Shown here piece after piece: positions 25,733 through 33,391 of a stretch of DNA of 64,000 bases (within the stretch, counting starts at the first letter, position 1; the number at the start of each line of letters is the position of its first letter). Position numbers and translations under genes: made by a program. Location of the stretch: contig NZ_CP010849.1 in assembly GCF_000931445.1 (NCBI RefSeq), positions 7,068,001 to 7,132,000 of the forward strand, given 5' to 3'. Source of the DNA: Streptomyces cyaneogriseus subsp. noncyanogenus. GTDB taxonomy: Bacteria > Actinomycetota > Actinomycetes > Streptomycetales > Streptomycetaceae. The notes under the pieces are model-generated. The model searched no databases, had not been told where the DNA came from, and saw nothing but the letters and a program-made list of their open reading frames with translations.

Positions 25733-26467
25733 ATGCCGGGAGGCAGACTCACCCAGCAGGAACGTCAGCAGATCGCGCTGGGACTGGCTGACGGACTCGC
25801 CTACGCGGAGATCGCCAGACGCCTCGATCGCCCGACCTCGACCATCACGCGCGAGGTCATGCGCAACGGCGGCCCCACCTCCTACCGCGCCGACCTCGCC
25901 CACCGCGCCGCCGAGCGCCGCGCCCACCGCCGCAAGAAGGCCGCGCCTCGCGAGCCCAACACGCCCCCGCAGGTCCACGGACGCGACGCCGAGGCCGTAC
26001 GCGAGTACGAGGAGACATTCACCACCGTCTTCATGCAATCGGGCCTGCCCAAGATGACGGCCCGGGTGCTGGCCAGCCTCTACACCACCGACTCCGGCAG
26101 CCTCACCGCCGCCGAGCTGACCGGGCGCCTCCAGGTCAGCCCGGCGTCCGTCTCCAAGGCCGTCACGTTCCTCGAAGGCCAGGGCCTCATCCGCCGGGAA
26201 CGCGACGAACGGCGCCGCGAACGCTACGTCGTCGACGACGACGTCCTGTACCAGTCCACGATGGCCGGCGCCCGATCCACGGCACACCTCGGCGAAGTCG
26301 CCCGGCAGGGCGTCGGCATCCTCGGCCCCGGCACCCCGGCCGCCGCCCGCCTGGAGAACATCGCCCGCTTCGTCGACTTCGTCTCCGAGAGCATCGCCCG
26401 CGCGGCGGACCAGGCCCGCGAGATCCTCCACACGAACCCCGAAAAGGCTTCGGGCAGCGCTAATTGA
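25733..26467 (+). CDS. regulator fusing an IS30-type HTH to a GbsR/MarR winged helix
   Basis: 244 residues. The first about 45 residues form an HTH_38-type motif (LTQQERQQIALGLADGLAYA, then EIARRLDRPTSTITREV) as found at the N-terminus of IS30 transposases. After a basic linker (RRAHRRKKAA) comes a GbsR/MarR-like domain with MTARVLASLYTTDSGSLTAA, LQVSPASVSKAVTFLEGQGL and wing IRRERDERRRERYVV. Two DNA-binding domains in one chain are unusual but recur in actinobacteria. ATG 25733 follows AAGGAG. No obvious target gene; it is convergent with a serine hydrolase 6 bases away. Confidence 0.8.
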   Translation: MPGGRLTQQERQQIALGLADGLAYAEIARRLDRPTSTITREVMRNGGPTSYRADLAHRAAERRAHRRKKAAPREPNTPPQVHGRDAEAVREYEETFTTVFMQSGLPKMTARVLASLYTTDSGSLTAAELTGRLQVSPASVSKAVTFLEGQGLIRRERDERRRERYVVDDDVLYQSTMAGARSTAHLGEVARQGVGILGPGTPAAARLENIARFVDFVSESIARAADQAREILHTNPEKASGSAN

Positions 26468-26473
26468 GCACCT

Positions 26474-28291
26474 TCAGACGGCCTGTTGCACCTTCCACAT
26501 CAGGTCGTCGAAGTCCGCGGCGAGTGAGGTGCCCGGACGTCCGGCGTTGCAGACCGCGCTCCAGGCGCGCCCGTCGGACGGCCGGACCAGGATCGCCTGC
26601 GTGCCGGGCAGAGTGCCGTCGTGCCAGATGGTTCCCACGTTGTTGACCGCCCACCCTCGGGCATAGCCCGTCGTGGTGGGGGTGACCGGGCGCACCGCGG
26701 ACGCGGTGGTCATCGCTGTGCGTGTCGCGGGCCGCAGCAGGTCGGGGGGTGTCGGCAGGCCGTCGACGGAGAAGGCGAAGCGGAGTATCTCGGCCGGCGT
26801 CATGACCCACCCTCCATGGGCGTCCATCCGGTCCACCCGGATCTCGTAGGGCGCCTGACGGTCGAGGCCGAAGTACACGGCCTCCTGACCATGCCGGTCC
26901 GCCCCGGTCGCGCCGGCCAGGACGGACTGGCCGGCGTCGCTCGGCTCCATCACGAAGCGGTCGACGAACTGCGCGTACGACAGCCCGCTCACCCGCTCGA
27001 TGATCCGGCCGAGCAGGCAGTAGCCGAAGTTCGAGTAGGCGTAGGTGCTGCCGGGGTCGGTGGTGAGCGGCCTGTTGTCGAGAGTCCAGGAGATGAGCGC
27101 GCCCTGTCCCAGGTGCTTCTGCTGGAACATCGGGTCGTCGCTGTCGTTGGCCCAGCCGCCGGCGGAGTGCTCCAGCAGATGCTGTAGTCGCACGGCAGCC
27201 ACCCGGGCGCTGTAGGGCTGTGTCCCGTACGTGGTTCCCAGCAGTGCCCCCGTGCCGAACACCTTGTCCGTCAGGGCGAGGCGGCCCTGGTCGATGAGCA
27301 GGTGTACGGCAGTGGAAGTGATGGGCTTGGCGACACTCGCGACACGGAAGCGGTGGTTCGGGGTGGCGATCTCGCGGGTGATGCGGTTGGCGTAGCCGAA
27401 GGCGCCGGTGGCCCGGATCGCGCCGTTGCGGGCGAGCGCGAAGGAGAAACCCGGTACGGCCCACTTCTGCATGAAGGGCACCACCAGTCGTGCCGCGGCG
27501 CTCGCGCCGGGGCCGGTCTCCGGCGTCGACTCCCAGATCGTGGTGTAGCGTGCCGAGCTGCCGTCCCTGGCGCCGCTCACATCGACCAGCCGTAGCTGTG
27601 CGGCCGAATTGGCGTCGAACCGGCTCTGGTAATCGTCGTGCGGGAGGCCGTGGGCCGTGTTCCCCGGATGGCCCGGAGAGCCCTCCCAGATACCCGCATA
27701 CCGGATCTGGCCGCCGATCGGGTAGCCGACCACTCGCACCAGACGAAGACCGCGCTGTTTCTGCGCGTCGAATTCGTTCTGGTATTCCTGCGCCGTCAGA
27801 CCGTGTCGGGCCGCCCACGCGGGGCCGGCGTAACGGTCCCAGACACAGGCGAAGCGCACGCCGTTCTGGTCCTCGTAAGGAGACACACAGCGCAGGCGGA
27901 AGCCCTTGTTCGACAAATCGGTGAACAGGGCTTGGTACTCGTCCGCGGTCAGCCCGTGGCGGGCGACCCATTCCAGGCCCTGTTCCTGTTCCCAGACCGC
28001 GCTGAACAGGACGTTGTTCCCCGAGCGGAACACCGACAGGTCGACAGGCCGGAAGCCGTCGCGGCTCAGCGCGGTGACCGCTGTCTGGTAGTCGGCGGCC
28101 GAGATGCCATGGCGGGCCTGCCAGGCGCTCCCGCCCTGGATCGCCCAGATACTGGCGAAGCGCGGGGTGCCGCCCAGTTCGTATCCTGCGATCTTGAGGA
28201 GTCGATAGCCCCTGCCGGTGAGTCGATCGAACTCGGCTTGATGCTCCGCCGCGGTGAGGCCGTGACGGGCTTGCCAGTCGGTGATGATCAC
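26474..28291 (-). CDS. class C beta-lactamase-fold serine hydrolase with N-terminal tandem repeats
   Basis: 605 residues from GTG 28291. Residues 1-245 are five repeats of about 48 residues, each starting near WxARHGLTAxEYQ and ending near RYAxIWE (BTRD1/polyglycine-hydrolase-type repeats). Residues 260-605 form a serine beta-lactamase-like domain: SVAK (about 317, nucleophile Ser and Lys), YSN (about 418) and HDGTLPG (about 555) in place of KTG. Relatives include polyglycine hydrolases, esterases and DD-peptidases. No signal peptide is visible, which is odd for a wall-active enzyme. Substrate unknown. Confidence 0.82.
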   Translation of the reverse strand: MIITDWQARHGLTAAEHQAEFDRLTGRGYRLLKIAGYELGGTPRFASIWAIQGGSAWQARHGISAADYQTAVTALSRDGFRPVDLSVFRSGNNVLFSAVWEQEQGLEWVARHGLTADEYQALFTDLSNKGFRLRCVSPYEDQNGVRFACVWDRYAGPAWAARHGLTAQEYQNEFDAQKQRGLRLVRVVGYPIGGQIRYAGIWEGSPGHPGNTAHGLPHDDYQSRFDANSAAQLRLVDVSGARDGSSARYTTIWESTPETGPGASAAARLVVPFMQKWAVPGFSFALARNGAIRATGAFGYANRITREIATPNHRFRVASVAKPITSTAVHLLIDQGRLALTDKVFGTGALLGTTYGTQPYSARVAAVRLQHLLEHSAGGWANDSDDPMFQQKHLGQGALISWTLDNRPLTTDPGSTYAYSNFGYCLLGRIIERVSGLSYAQFVDRFVMEPSDAGQSVLAGATGADRHGQEAVYFGLDRQAPYEIRVDRMDAHGGWVMTPAEILRFAFSVDGLPTPPDLLRPATRTAMTTASAVRPVTPTTTGYARGWAVNNVGTIWHDGTLPGTQAILVRPSDGRAWSAVCNAGRPGTSLAADFDDLMWKVQQAV

Positions 28292-28803
28292 AATCAGCTC
28301 CAGTGCTCAGATCGCCCGCCCGGGTGTGGAGCGCTGCCGACGAGGAATGACCCGCGCGCTTTCGTCCGGCTCGCCTGAGGAACGAGCCGCGGGGGAGGGG
28401 AGAGGGCCGGCCGGCCATGAGATCCGGCCCCGTCGGGCTACGCGGAGTCGGGGAGTCCGCAGGGGCGGGCATTCCGGGGTCGGCGAGGTAGGCCGGAGCA
28501 CCCGGCCAAGGAGCAGGCACGGCACCAGGACCCGGCCCGGGACAACACACCCATGTACAGGGTCTTGCAGTCCGGGGGGACTCGCAACCGGACGGAAGTA
28601 CCTCGGCGAGGACACGAAGGGCACGGAACCGCCGAGGGCCGCTGCCGCCGCGGTTCCTCTCGCGGCGGCCCTTCCCCCTGCGGCCTGCGGGTCCACCGTT
28701 TCCCCGGTTGGACGGCGGCACGCCCGGACGGACCGGGCCGTCGGGTGTGCCTGCCTCGCCGGGACCCTTGGCAGGCCCCGGCCCGCCGGTAGAGTCCAGG
28801 GGG
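28292..28803. other. gene-free gap
   Basis: 512 bases. Several long open frames cross it on both strands, but none has a ribosome site plus a recognisable protein. Nothing else is evident. Confidence 0.45.
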
Positions 28804-29073
28804 ATGTACCCGGTCGAGCGCTCCAGTCCGCGCCTCAGACTCCGTGAACCGGTCACTCGGGACGTCGACGCGATGTTCGCCGTCTACGGCAGTCCTGAGG
28901 CCACGGAACACCTCTCGTTCGAGCCGCGTACGCGTGACCAAGTCGCCCAGTTCGTGGCTGAGGCCGTCGCCTCGACCGTCGACGCACCGCGCACGGAGTA
29001 CGCACTCGCGGTCGTCGAGCGGGGTACGGGTGAATTGATCGGGTCCGGGCCGATCGCTCTGTGGGCCCGTTAG
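28804..29073 (+). pseudogene. truncated GNAT acetyltransferase
   Basis: 89 residues from ATG 28804. It begins like a RimL-type GNAT (SPRLRLREPVTRDVDAMFAV, then YGSPEATEHLSFEPRT) and reaches the first core strands (YALAVVERGTGELIGSG) before a stop at 29073. The acetyl-CoA-binding half of the fold is missing, and no continuation was seen downstream, so this is probably a 5' gene remnant. Normal length would be about 170-190 residues. Confidence 0.6.
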
Positions 29074-29168
29074 GGCCTGCCCCGGCGCCCCATGTGCCTA
29101 CCCGCTCGCGTGGTGGCGGGGGAGAGCCAGGAACTCACCGGCTCCCACCGCAGCGTCTCGGGGGACGC

Positions 29169-29603
29169 TCAGTCGAGACAGAATTCGTTGCCCTCGATGT
29201 CCTGCATCACGATGCACGACTCGTTTTCCTCGTCGGCAAGCATCACTCGCACGCATACCGCCCCGAGCGCGACCAGTCGTGCGCATTCGGCCTGGAGCGT
29301 GGCCAGGCGCTCTTCCCCCACGAGTCCGGTGCCGGCCCGCACGTCGAGATGCACCCGGTTCTTGGCGACCTTGCCTTCGGGAACGCGCTGGAAAAACAGT
29401 CGCGGTCCCACACCTGAGGGATCAACGCACGCACACCACGAACCCTGGTCCTCAGACGGCAATGAGCGGTTGTAGTCGTCCCACGTGGCAAACCCCTCCG
29501 GGGGAGGCGGTACGACGTAACCCAACACCTCGCACCAGAAACGGGCGACGCGCTCAGGATCTGCGCAGTCGAAGGTGACTTGGACCTGTTTGACGGATGC
29601 CAT
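29169..29603 (-). CDS. VOC-family (glyoxalase-like) protein
   Basis: 144 residues. The N-terminal VTFDCADPERVARFWCEVLG and C-terminal NRVHLDVRA and MQDIEGNEFCLD are typical of the 'glyoxalase-like domain' group widespread in actinobacteria, in which metal ligands are only partly kept. Function unknown. ATG 29603; ribosome site weak. Single gene. Confidence 0.8.
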   Translation of the reverse strand: MASVKQVQVTFDCADPERVARFWCEVLGYVVPPPPEGFATWDDYNRSLPSEDQGSWCACVDPSGVGPRLFFQRVPEGKVAKNRVHLDVRAGTGLVGEERLATLQAECARLVALGAVCVRVMLADEENESCIVMQDIEGNEFCLD

Positions 29604-29690
29604 CGCGTCACCCTAGCAGGGGCTTCGCGGCGCAATTCGCGGCGCAGGTGGCGGTGTTGACCGGTGAAAGGGAAGCCCCGTGCGGTCGCA

Positions 29691-29708
29691 GGGAGGGGAG
29701 GGGAGGGG
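29691..29708 (+). repeat. G-quadruplex-capable G-run repeat
   Basis: Four runs of three to four G separated by single A (GGGAGGGGAGGGGAGGGG), followed by purine-rich near-repeats to about 29740. The sequence can form a G4 on the plus strand. It lies in the 360-bp gap (29604-29963) before the tendamistat-like gene. Confidence 0.6.
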
Positions 29709-29836
29709 AGCGAAGCGAGCGAAGGGAGTGAAGGGAGTGCAAACGGCGCGGAGTAGGGTGGCCGTCCAAGTCGCATCCGTGACGGGCCGCCACGAGAGGA
29801 CAAGGCAGTCATCTGCCGGCGCGATTCGCAGAACTG

Positions 29837-29898
29837 TTGGCTATTCCGTGGCCATAACCGATAAATATCGGTCTTCTTGTCACAAGAGCCTATATAGG
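29837..29898 (+). promoter_or_regulatory. AT-rich promoter with stacked palindromes
   Basis: TTGGCT (29837-29842) and GATAAA (29860-29865) lie 17 bp apart. The region also holds three palindromes: CCGATAAATATCGG (29858-29871), CTTGTCACAAG (29876-29886) and CCTATATAGG (29889-29898). This low-GC segment precedes the secreted-protein gene at 29964. Confidence 0.5.
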
Positions 29899-29963
29899 AT
29901 GTCCCATGCAGGCATGGTGGCCGTGAACGGGAAGTGATACTCGTCGAGCTCAGGGGGAACCTC

Positions 29964-30275
29964 ATGCCTTCTCACGGGAAACTCGCCATGGCCGCCGTCA
30001 CGGCAGCGGCGATCGGCGGCAGCCTCGCCGTCTCCGCGCCGGCCGCTCATGCCGCGGCGGCCGGTACCGCCCCTTCGTGCATCGGCCGGTATGTGACCGG
30101 CACGCCCGAGGGCTTCGACGTGCACCTCACCAACGACTGCGGCAGGACGATGCGGGTGAAGGTGATCGTGAACAACGGCGGGGACAGCCCGTGCTACACG
30201 ATGGCGCACGGGACGAGCAAGCTGTTCATCTACGAGGGTGTCTTCGGCAGCTACGACCGAACGGTCACCTGTTGA
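29964..30275 (+). CDS. secreted tendamistat-like small protein (alpha-amylase-inhibitor family)
   Basis: 103 residues from ATG 29964 (GGGGGAA upstream). A signal peptide is clear: KLAMAAVTAAAIGGSLAVSA ending at AHA-A (about residue 30). The mature part has four cysteines, C39, C59, C77 and C103, spaced 20/18/26, close to tendamistat's 16/18/28, and shared stretches APSC, TNDCGRTMRVKVIV and PCYTMAHG. Tendamistat blocks alpha-amylase through a Trp-Arg-Tyr triplet; here no WRY is present (GRY near C39 is the only similar tract), so the target may differ. Family assignment is from pattern, not search. Confidence 0.65.
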   Translation: MPSHGKLAMAAVTAAAIGGSLAVSAPAAHAAAAGTAPSCIGRYVTGTPEGFDVHLTNDCGRTMRVKVIVNNGGDSPCYTMAHGTSKLFIYEGVFGSYDRTVTC

Positions 30276-30493
30276 GCAGGTGACGCCCAGCGGCTCGGCG
30301 TCCGTCGCGGCGCGGACCGCCGGGTGCGTGGGAGTTCGGTGTCGACGACCGAACTCCGTGCGGCCGGCGCTCCGGCCCTCCGCGCCCCCGTGACGGGCCC
30401 GATGAGCCGCGGGCCTGCCCGGACACCGCTGGGCAGGCCCGCGCTCTCGGGGCTCGCTCGGAGGCCGAGGACCGAAGGCCCTCAGGGGGCGGT

Positions 30494-30799
30494 TCAGGTC
30501 GGTGTCACTCGCACCTCGCCGCTCGGCCGGTCGATCTGCACCGCGTAACCGGCCTGCGTGAGGATCTCCCACAGAGCCTTACGCAGAGCGCCGCGGATTC
30601 CCTCGTACTCCGCGTCCCGCCGCCCAGCGGGGTCCAGCTCCCGCCCCGGCATCCATCCCACTATCACCGCGCCCGGCTCCCGCCGGACCCTCAGCCCTGT
30701 CCCTTCGTCAGCGTTCACCGACGCGATGTCGAACCCCGCGCGGGCCAGTGTCCGGCACACATCATCGAACAACAGCTCCACGGCTTCTTCAGCGATCAT
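30494..30799 (-). CDS. conserved-looking hypothetical protein
   Basis: 101 residues, acidic and probably helical at the start (EEAVELLFDDVCRTLARAG) with two short strands later (AVIVGWMPG, AVQIDRP). No motif is recognised. Codon use is typical of the genome. The start codon lies at the edge of the 136-bp duplication, but the coding part is outside it. AGGTTCTG upstream is a weak ribosome site. Confidence 0.55.
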   Translation of the reverse strand: MIAEEAVELLFDDVCRTLARAGFDIASVNADEGTGLRVRREPGAVIVGWMPGRELDPAGRRDAEYEGIRGALRKALWEILTQAGYAVQIDRPSGEVRVTPT

Positions 30800-31106
30800 G
30801 CGCAGAACCTACACAGTGCGGCATGAACGCCGAGACGCGGCCACCATGGAGATCCCGCCCTCGGCACGGGGCATCCCGGTGTCACTGAACGACCCGCTGC
30901 GCCGGCCTCGTTATTAGGCCGCGCTGGGTCGTATAACTTCGTATAATGTATGCTATACGAAGTTATTACGCGATCATGCGCAGAACCTACACAGTGCGGC
31001 AGGAACGCCGAGACGCGGCCACCATGGAGATCCCGCCCTCGGCACGGGGCATCCCGGTGTCACTGAACGACCCGCTGCGCCGGCCTCGTCGACTGGCCGC
31101 GCTGGG
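30793..31106 (+). repeat. 136-bp direct duplication flanking a linker sequence
   Basis: 30793-30928 and 30971-31106 are the same sequence shifted by 178 bp. They differ by one base (T at 30824, G at 31002) and a five-base block (TATTA at 30912-30916, CGACT at 31090-31094). Between them lies the 42-bp linker. The second copy continues into unique sequence and is probably the genuine one. Confidence 0.9.
30929..30970. other. loxP-containing 454 paired-end linker (library artefact)
   Basis: TCGT, then a complete 34-bp loxP site at 30933-30966 (arms ATAACTTCGTATA and TATACGAAGTTAT around spacer ATGTATGC), then TACG. From memory, loxP with exactly these flanks is the Roche 454 Titanium paired-end circularisation linker. 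It is almost certainly untrimmed adapter, not genomic DNA or an engineering scar. Confidence 0.9.
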
Positions 31107-31209
31107 CGGAGTGCTGATGCCGCGCCTCGAGCACCGGCTGCCGCAGGAACGCCGAACGCCGGAGCACGGGGGGAGCACCCAGGACGCCGTGCCGGAGCGC
31201 GTGGAGTGA
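30976..31209 (+). CDS. small hypothetical protein, start compromised by the assembly artefact
   Basis: 77 residues if started at ATG 30976 (MRRTYTVRQERRDAATMEIP and onward). Arginine/proline-rich, no motif recognised and no good ribosome site. The first 44 codons lie in the duplicated segment, and an upstream extension would translate the linker itself. A copy of the first part at 30798-30917 is cut by a stop and is not a separate gene. Real coding status is uncertain. Confidence 0.3.
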   Translation: MRRTYTVRQERRDAATMEIPPSARGIPVSLNDPLRRPRRLAALGGVLMPRLEHRLPQERRTPEHGGSTQDAVPERVE

Positions 31210-31226
31210 GAGGTAGCGTTCGGCGC

Positions 31227-31616
31227 ATGACAGAGCGACGTGCGATCCTCAGCGGCTCGACCTTCGAGGAGCAGATCGGGTATGCCCGCGCCGTGGTCGA
31301 CGGCGATCGGGTGCACGTGTCCGGGACGACCGGGTTCGACTACGCCACCATGACGATCTCGGACGACGTGGTGGAGCAGGCCGCGCAGTGCCTGCGCAAC
31401 ATCGAGGCCGCGCTGGCCGAGGCGGAGTGCACCTTCGCCGATGTGGTGCGGGTGCGGTATCTGCTGCCCGAGCGGGAGGACTTCGAGCCCTGCTGGCCCG
31501 TGCTGCGCCGCGCCTTCGGGGAGGTGCGGCCGGCCGCCACCATGATGGTGTGCGGGCTCGCCGACCCCCGTATGAAGATCGAGATAGAGGTGTACGCGCG
31601 CCGCGCCACGGCGTGA
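31227..31616 (+). CDS. RidA-family protein
   Basis: 129 residues. RidA/YjgF landmarks: GSTFEEQIGYARAVVDGDRV then HVSGTTGFDY at the N-terminus, NIEAALAEAECTFADVVRVR in the middle and the end MKIEIEVYAR. Members with an Arg near the end hydrolyse reactive enamine/imine intermediates; here the usual R-x-x-V is represented by VRPAATMM. Probably cytosolic trimer. Single gene, ended by a strong stem-loop. Confidence 0.87.
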   Translation: MTERRAILSGSTFEEQIGYARAVVDGDRVHVSGTTGFDYATMTISDDVVEQAAQCLRNIEAALAEAECTFADVVRVRYLLPEREDFEPCWPVLRRAFGEVRPAATMMVCGLADPRMKIEIEVYARRATA

Positions 31617-31684
31617 GGATCCGTCCGGCCGGAGCCGGGAGAGCGGACGGCGGCCCCGGGGGAGGACGGGGTGACAGTCGCCGC

Positions 31685-31722
31685 CCGAGGGGCCGTTCGG
31701 AGCGTGCCGGACGGCCCCTCGG
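31685..31722. terminator. bidirectional stem-loop terminator
   Basis: 16-bp stem CCGAGGGGCCGTTCGG (31685-31700) with CCGGACGGCCCCTCGG (31707-31722), one G-T pair, 6-nt loop. Lies between convergent ridA and the DHA2 transporter. Confidence 0.8.
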
Positions 31723-31764
31723 CCCGGCCCCGGTACGAGCGGCCGCTCGCGTCCCCGGCCGGGT

Positions 31765-33288
31765 TCAGCGCACGGCGTTCGCTTCGCCGGCCCCGGCGAG
31801 CGGCTCCGCGCCGGTGCCGCCCGTACCGGACGGCTGCCTCGGCATCCAGCGCAGCGCCAGGACGGCCAGCGCGCAGTGGAGGAGGCCCGCGGCGAGGGCG
31901 GCGGCGTGCAGACCGGTGACGAAGGCGGACTTGGCGTCGCCGATCACCTCGGGTGCCAGGCCCGGGATGCGGAGGGTTTCGTCGAGGGTGCCGGCGAGCC
32001 CCGGCCCCTGGAGCCTGAACAGCACCGCGGCCAGCGAACCGAGGAGGGCGATGCCGAGGGCGTTGCCGATCTCGTTGCTGGTTTCGGCGATCGCCGCCGC
32101 GGAACCGGCGCGTTCGGCGGGAACCGCGGCGACGGCGGTGTCGGCGACGACGCTGAAGGAGATGCCGTAACCCATGGCGGCGACGACGGTGGAGGCGACG
32201 TACCAGCCGATCCCGCCGGAGACCGTGGTGGGCAACAGCAGGAACACCCCGGCGGCGACCAGGACATGGCAGGCGAGGAGCGCCGCCCGGGTGCCGATAC
32301 GGGCGACCAGCGCCGGTGTGACGACGCAGGTGACGGTGAGTACGGTCGCGCCGGGGAGCGCGAGGAGAGCCGCCCGCAGGACGGGCACGCCGTGGACGGA
32401 CTGGAGGTAGACGCCGGCCAGATAGGCCGTCGCCGACCAGGCGGCCAGGGGCAGCAGCCCGGTGACGACCGCGATCGCGAAGACCCGGTCCCGGAAGAGG
32501 CGGAGGTCGATCAACGGGTGTTCCAGACGCAGTTGCCGCCGGGCGAACCAGCCCAGCACGGCCACACCGGCGGCACCGGCGGCCACCGAGGCCCCCGTGA
32601 ACCCCTCCGCCGCGGTGTGCTTGATCGCGTAGACGGCCGGCAGGAGGCCCGAGACGGAGAGCACCACGCTCAGGACGTCGACGCGGCCCGTGCGGGGGGC
32701 TCGCACCTCGCGGAGCAGGACCGGGGCCAGCAGCAGGAACAGCAGGACGACGGGAAGATTGATCAGGAAGACCGATCCCCACCAGAAACGGCTCAGCAAC
32801 TGCCCGCCCACGACCGGGCCGATCGCGAACCCGGCGGCGAAGGCCGCGGCGAAGATCCCGATGGCCCTGGCTCGCCGGCGCGGATCGGTGAACAGTTCGC
32901 TCAGCACCGCCAGCGCCGACGGCAGCAGCGTCGCCCCCGCCACGCCCATCAGCGCCCGGAAGGCGATCAGCAGCTCCGGCCCGGAGGCCAGCGCCGCACC
33001 CGCCGAGCCGACGCCGAACACCGCCGCGCCGATCATCATCAGCCGGAGCCTGCCGTACCGGTCGCCGATGCCGCCGAACGCGATGAGCAGCGACCCGACC
33101 GCGAACCCGTAACCGTCCAGGATCCACAACGCCTGATCGGCGGTCGGCTTTAGGGCATCGGTGACCTCGGGCATCGCCAGGAAAAGGACCGAGCCGTCCA
33201 TCGCCACCAGCAGGACCGGCCCCAGGACCACCAGCAGACCGAGCCACGCCCGCAGCTCGGGAGAGTGGGAAACGCGCTGTTCGTTCAT
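31765..33288 (-). CDS. MFS drug efflux transporter (DHA2, 14-TMS type)
   Basis: 507 residues from ATG 33288, with about 14 hydrophobic segments. Motifs: VAMDGSVLFLAMPEV in helix 1 (motif D1), GGIGDRYGRLRLMMIGA (motif A), RALMGVAGATLLPSALAVLS (motif B) and AIGPVVGGQLL (motif C of antiporters). It resembles the QacA/SmvA group that exports cationic or hydrophobic drugs by proton exchange. It is divergent from an XRE regulator with an MmyB-like domain, which probably controls it. Confidence 0.88.
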   Translation of the reverse strand: MNEQRVSHSPELRAWLGLLVVLGPVLLVAMDGSVLFLAMPEVTDALKPTADQALWILDGYGFAVGSLLIAFGGIGDRYGRLRLMMIGAAVFGVGSAGAALASGPELLIAFRALMGVAGATLLPSALAVLSELFTDPRRRARAIGIFAAAFAAGFAIGPVVGGQLLSRFWWGSVFLINLPVVLLFLLLAPVLLREVRAPRTGRVDVLSVVLSVSGLLPAVYAIKHTAAEGFTGASVAAGAAGVAVLGWFARRQLRLEHPLIDLRLFRDRVFAIAVVTGLLPLAAWSATAYLAGVYLQSVHGVPVLRAALLALPGATVLTVTCVVTPALVARIGTRAALLACHVLVAAGVFLLLPTTVSGGIGWYVASTVVAAMGYGISFSVVADTAVAAVPAERAGSAAAIAETSNEIGNALGIALLGSLAAVLFRLQGPGLAGTLDETLRIPGLAPEVIGDAKSAFVTGLHAAALAAGLLHCALAVLALRWMPRQPSGTGGTGAEPLAGAGEANAVR

Positions 33289-33337
33289 GCCCACGACGGT
33301 GCGGCGCCGCCCGCCCGGCAACCAGCCATCCGCCGTG

Positions 33338-33358
33338 GGTACACCTGACAGGTACACC
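33338..33358. promoter_or_regulatory. direct-repeat operator candidate between efflux pump and XRE gene
   Basis: GGTACACC occurs at 33338-33345 and 33351-33358, 13 bp apart, with the small palindrome ACCTGACAGGT between. It lies in the 103-bp divergent gap and is a plausible site for the XRE regulator. Confidence 0.5.
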
Positions 33359-33391
33359 CACGCACGGCCCGTTCCGCCTACCCTCGCGGAC

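Noticed and set aside
30798..30917. Short plus-strand ORF as a separate gene
   Set aside because: It is the first copy of the artefactual duplication, ended by the discordant bases next to the linker.
30929..30970. loxP site as evidence of an engineered (Cre-lox deleted) strain
   Set aside because: The flanking TCGT and TACG, the short duplicated sequence and the lack of any marker or vector remnant fit a 454 paired-end linker better than a genome-engineering scar.
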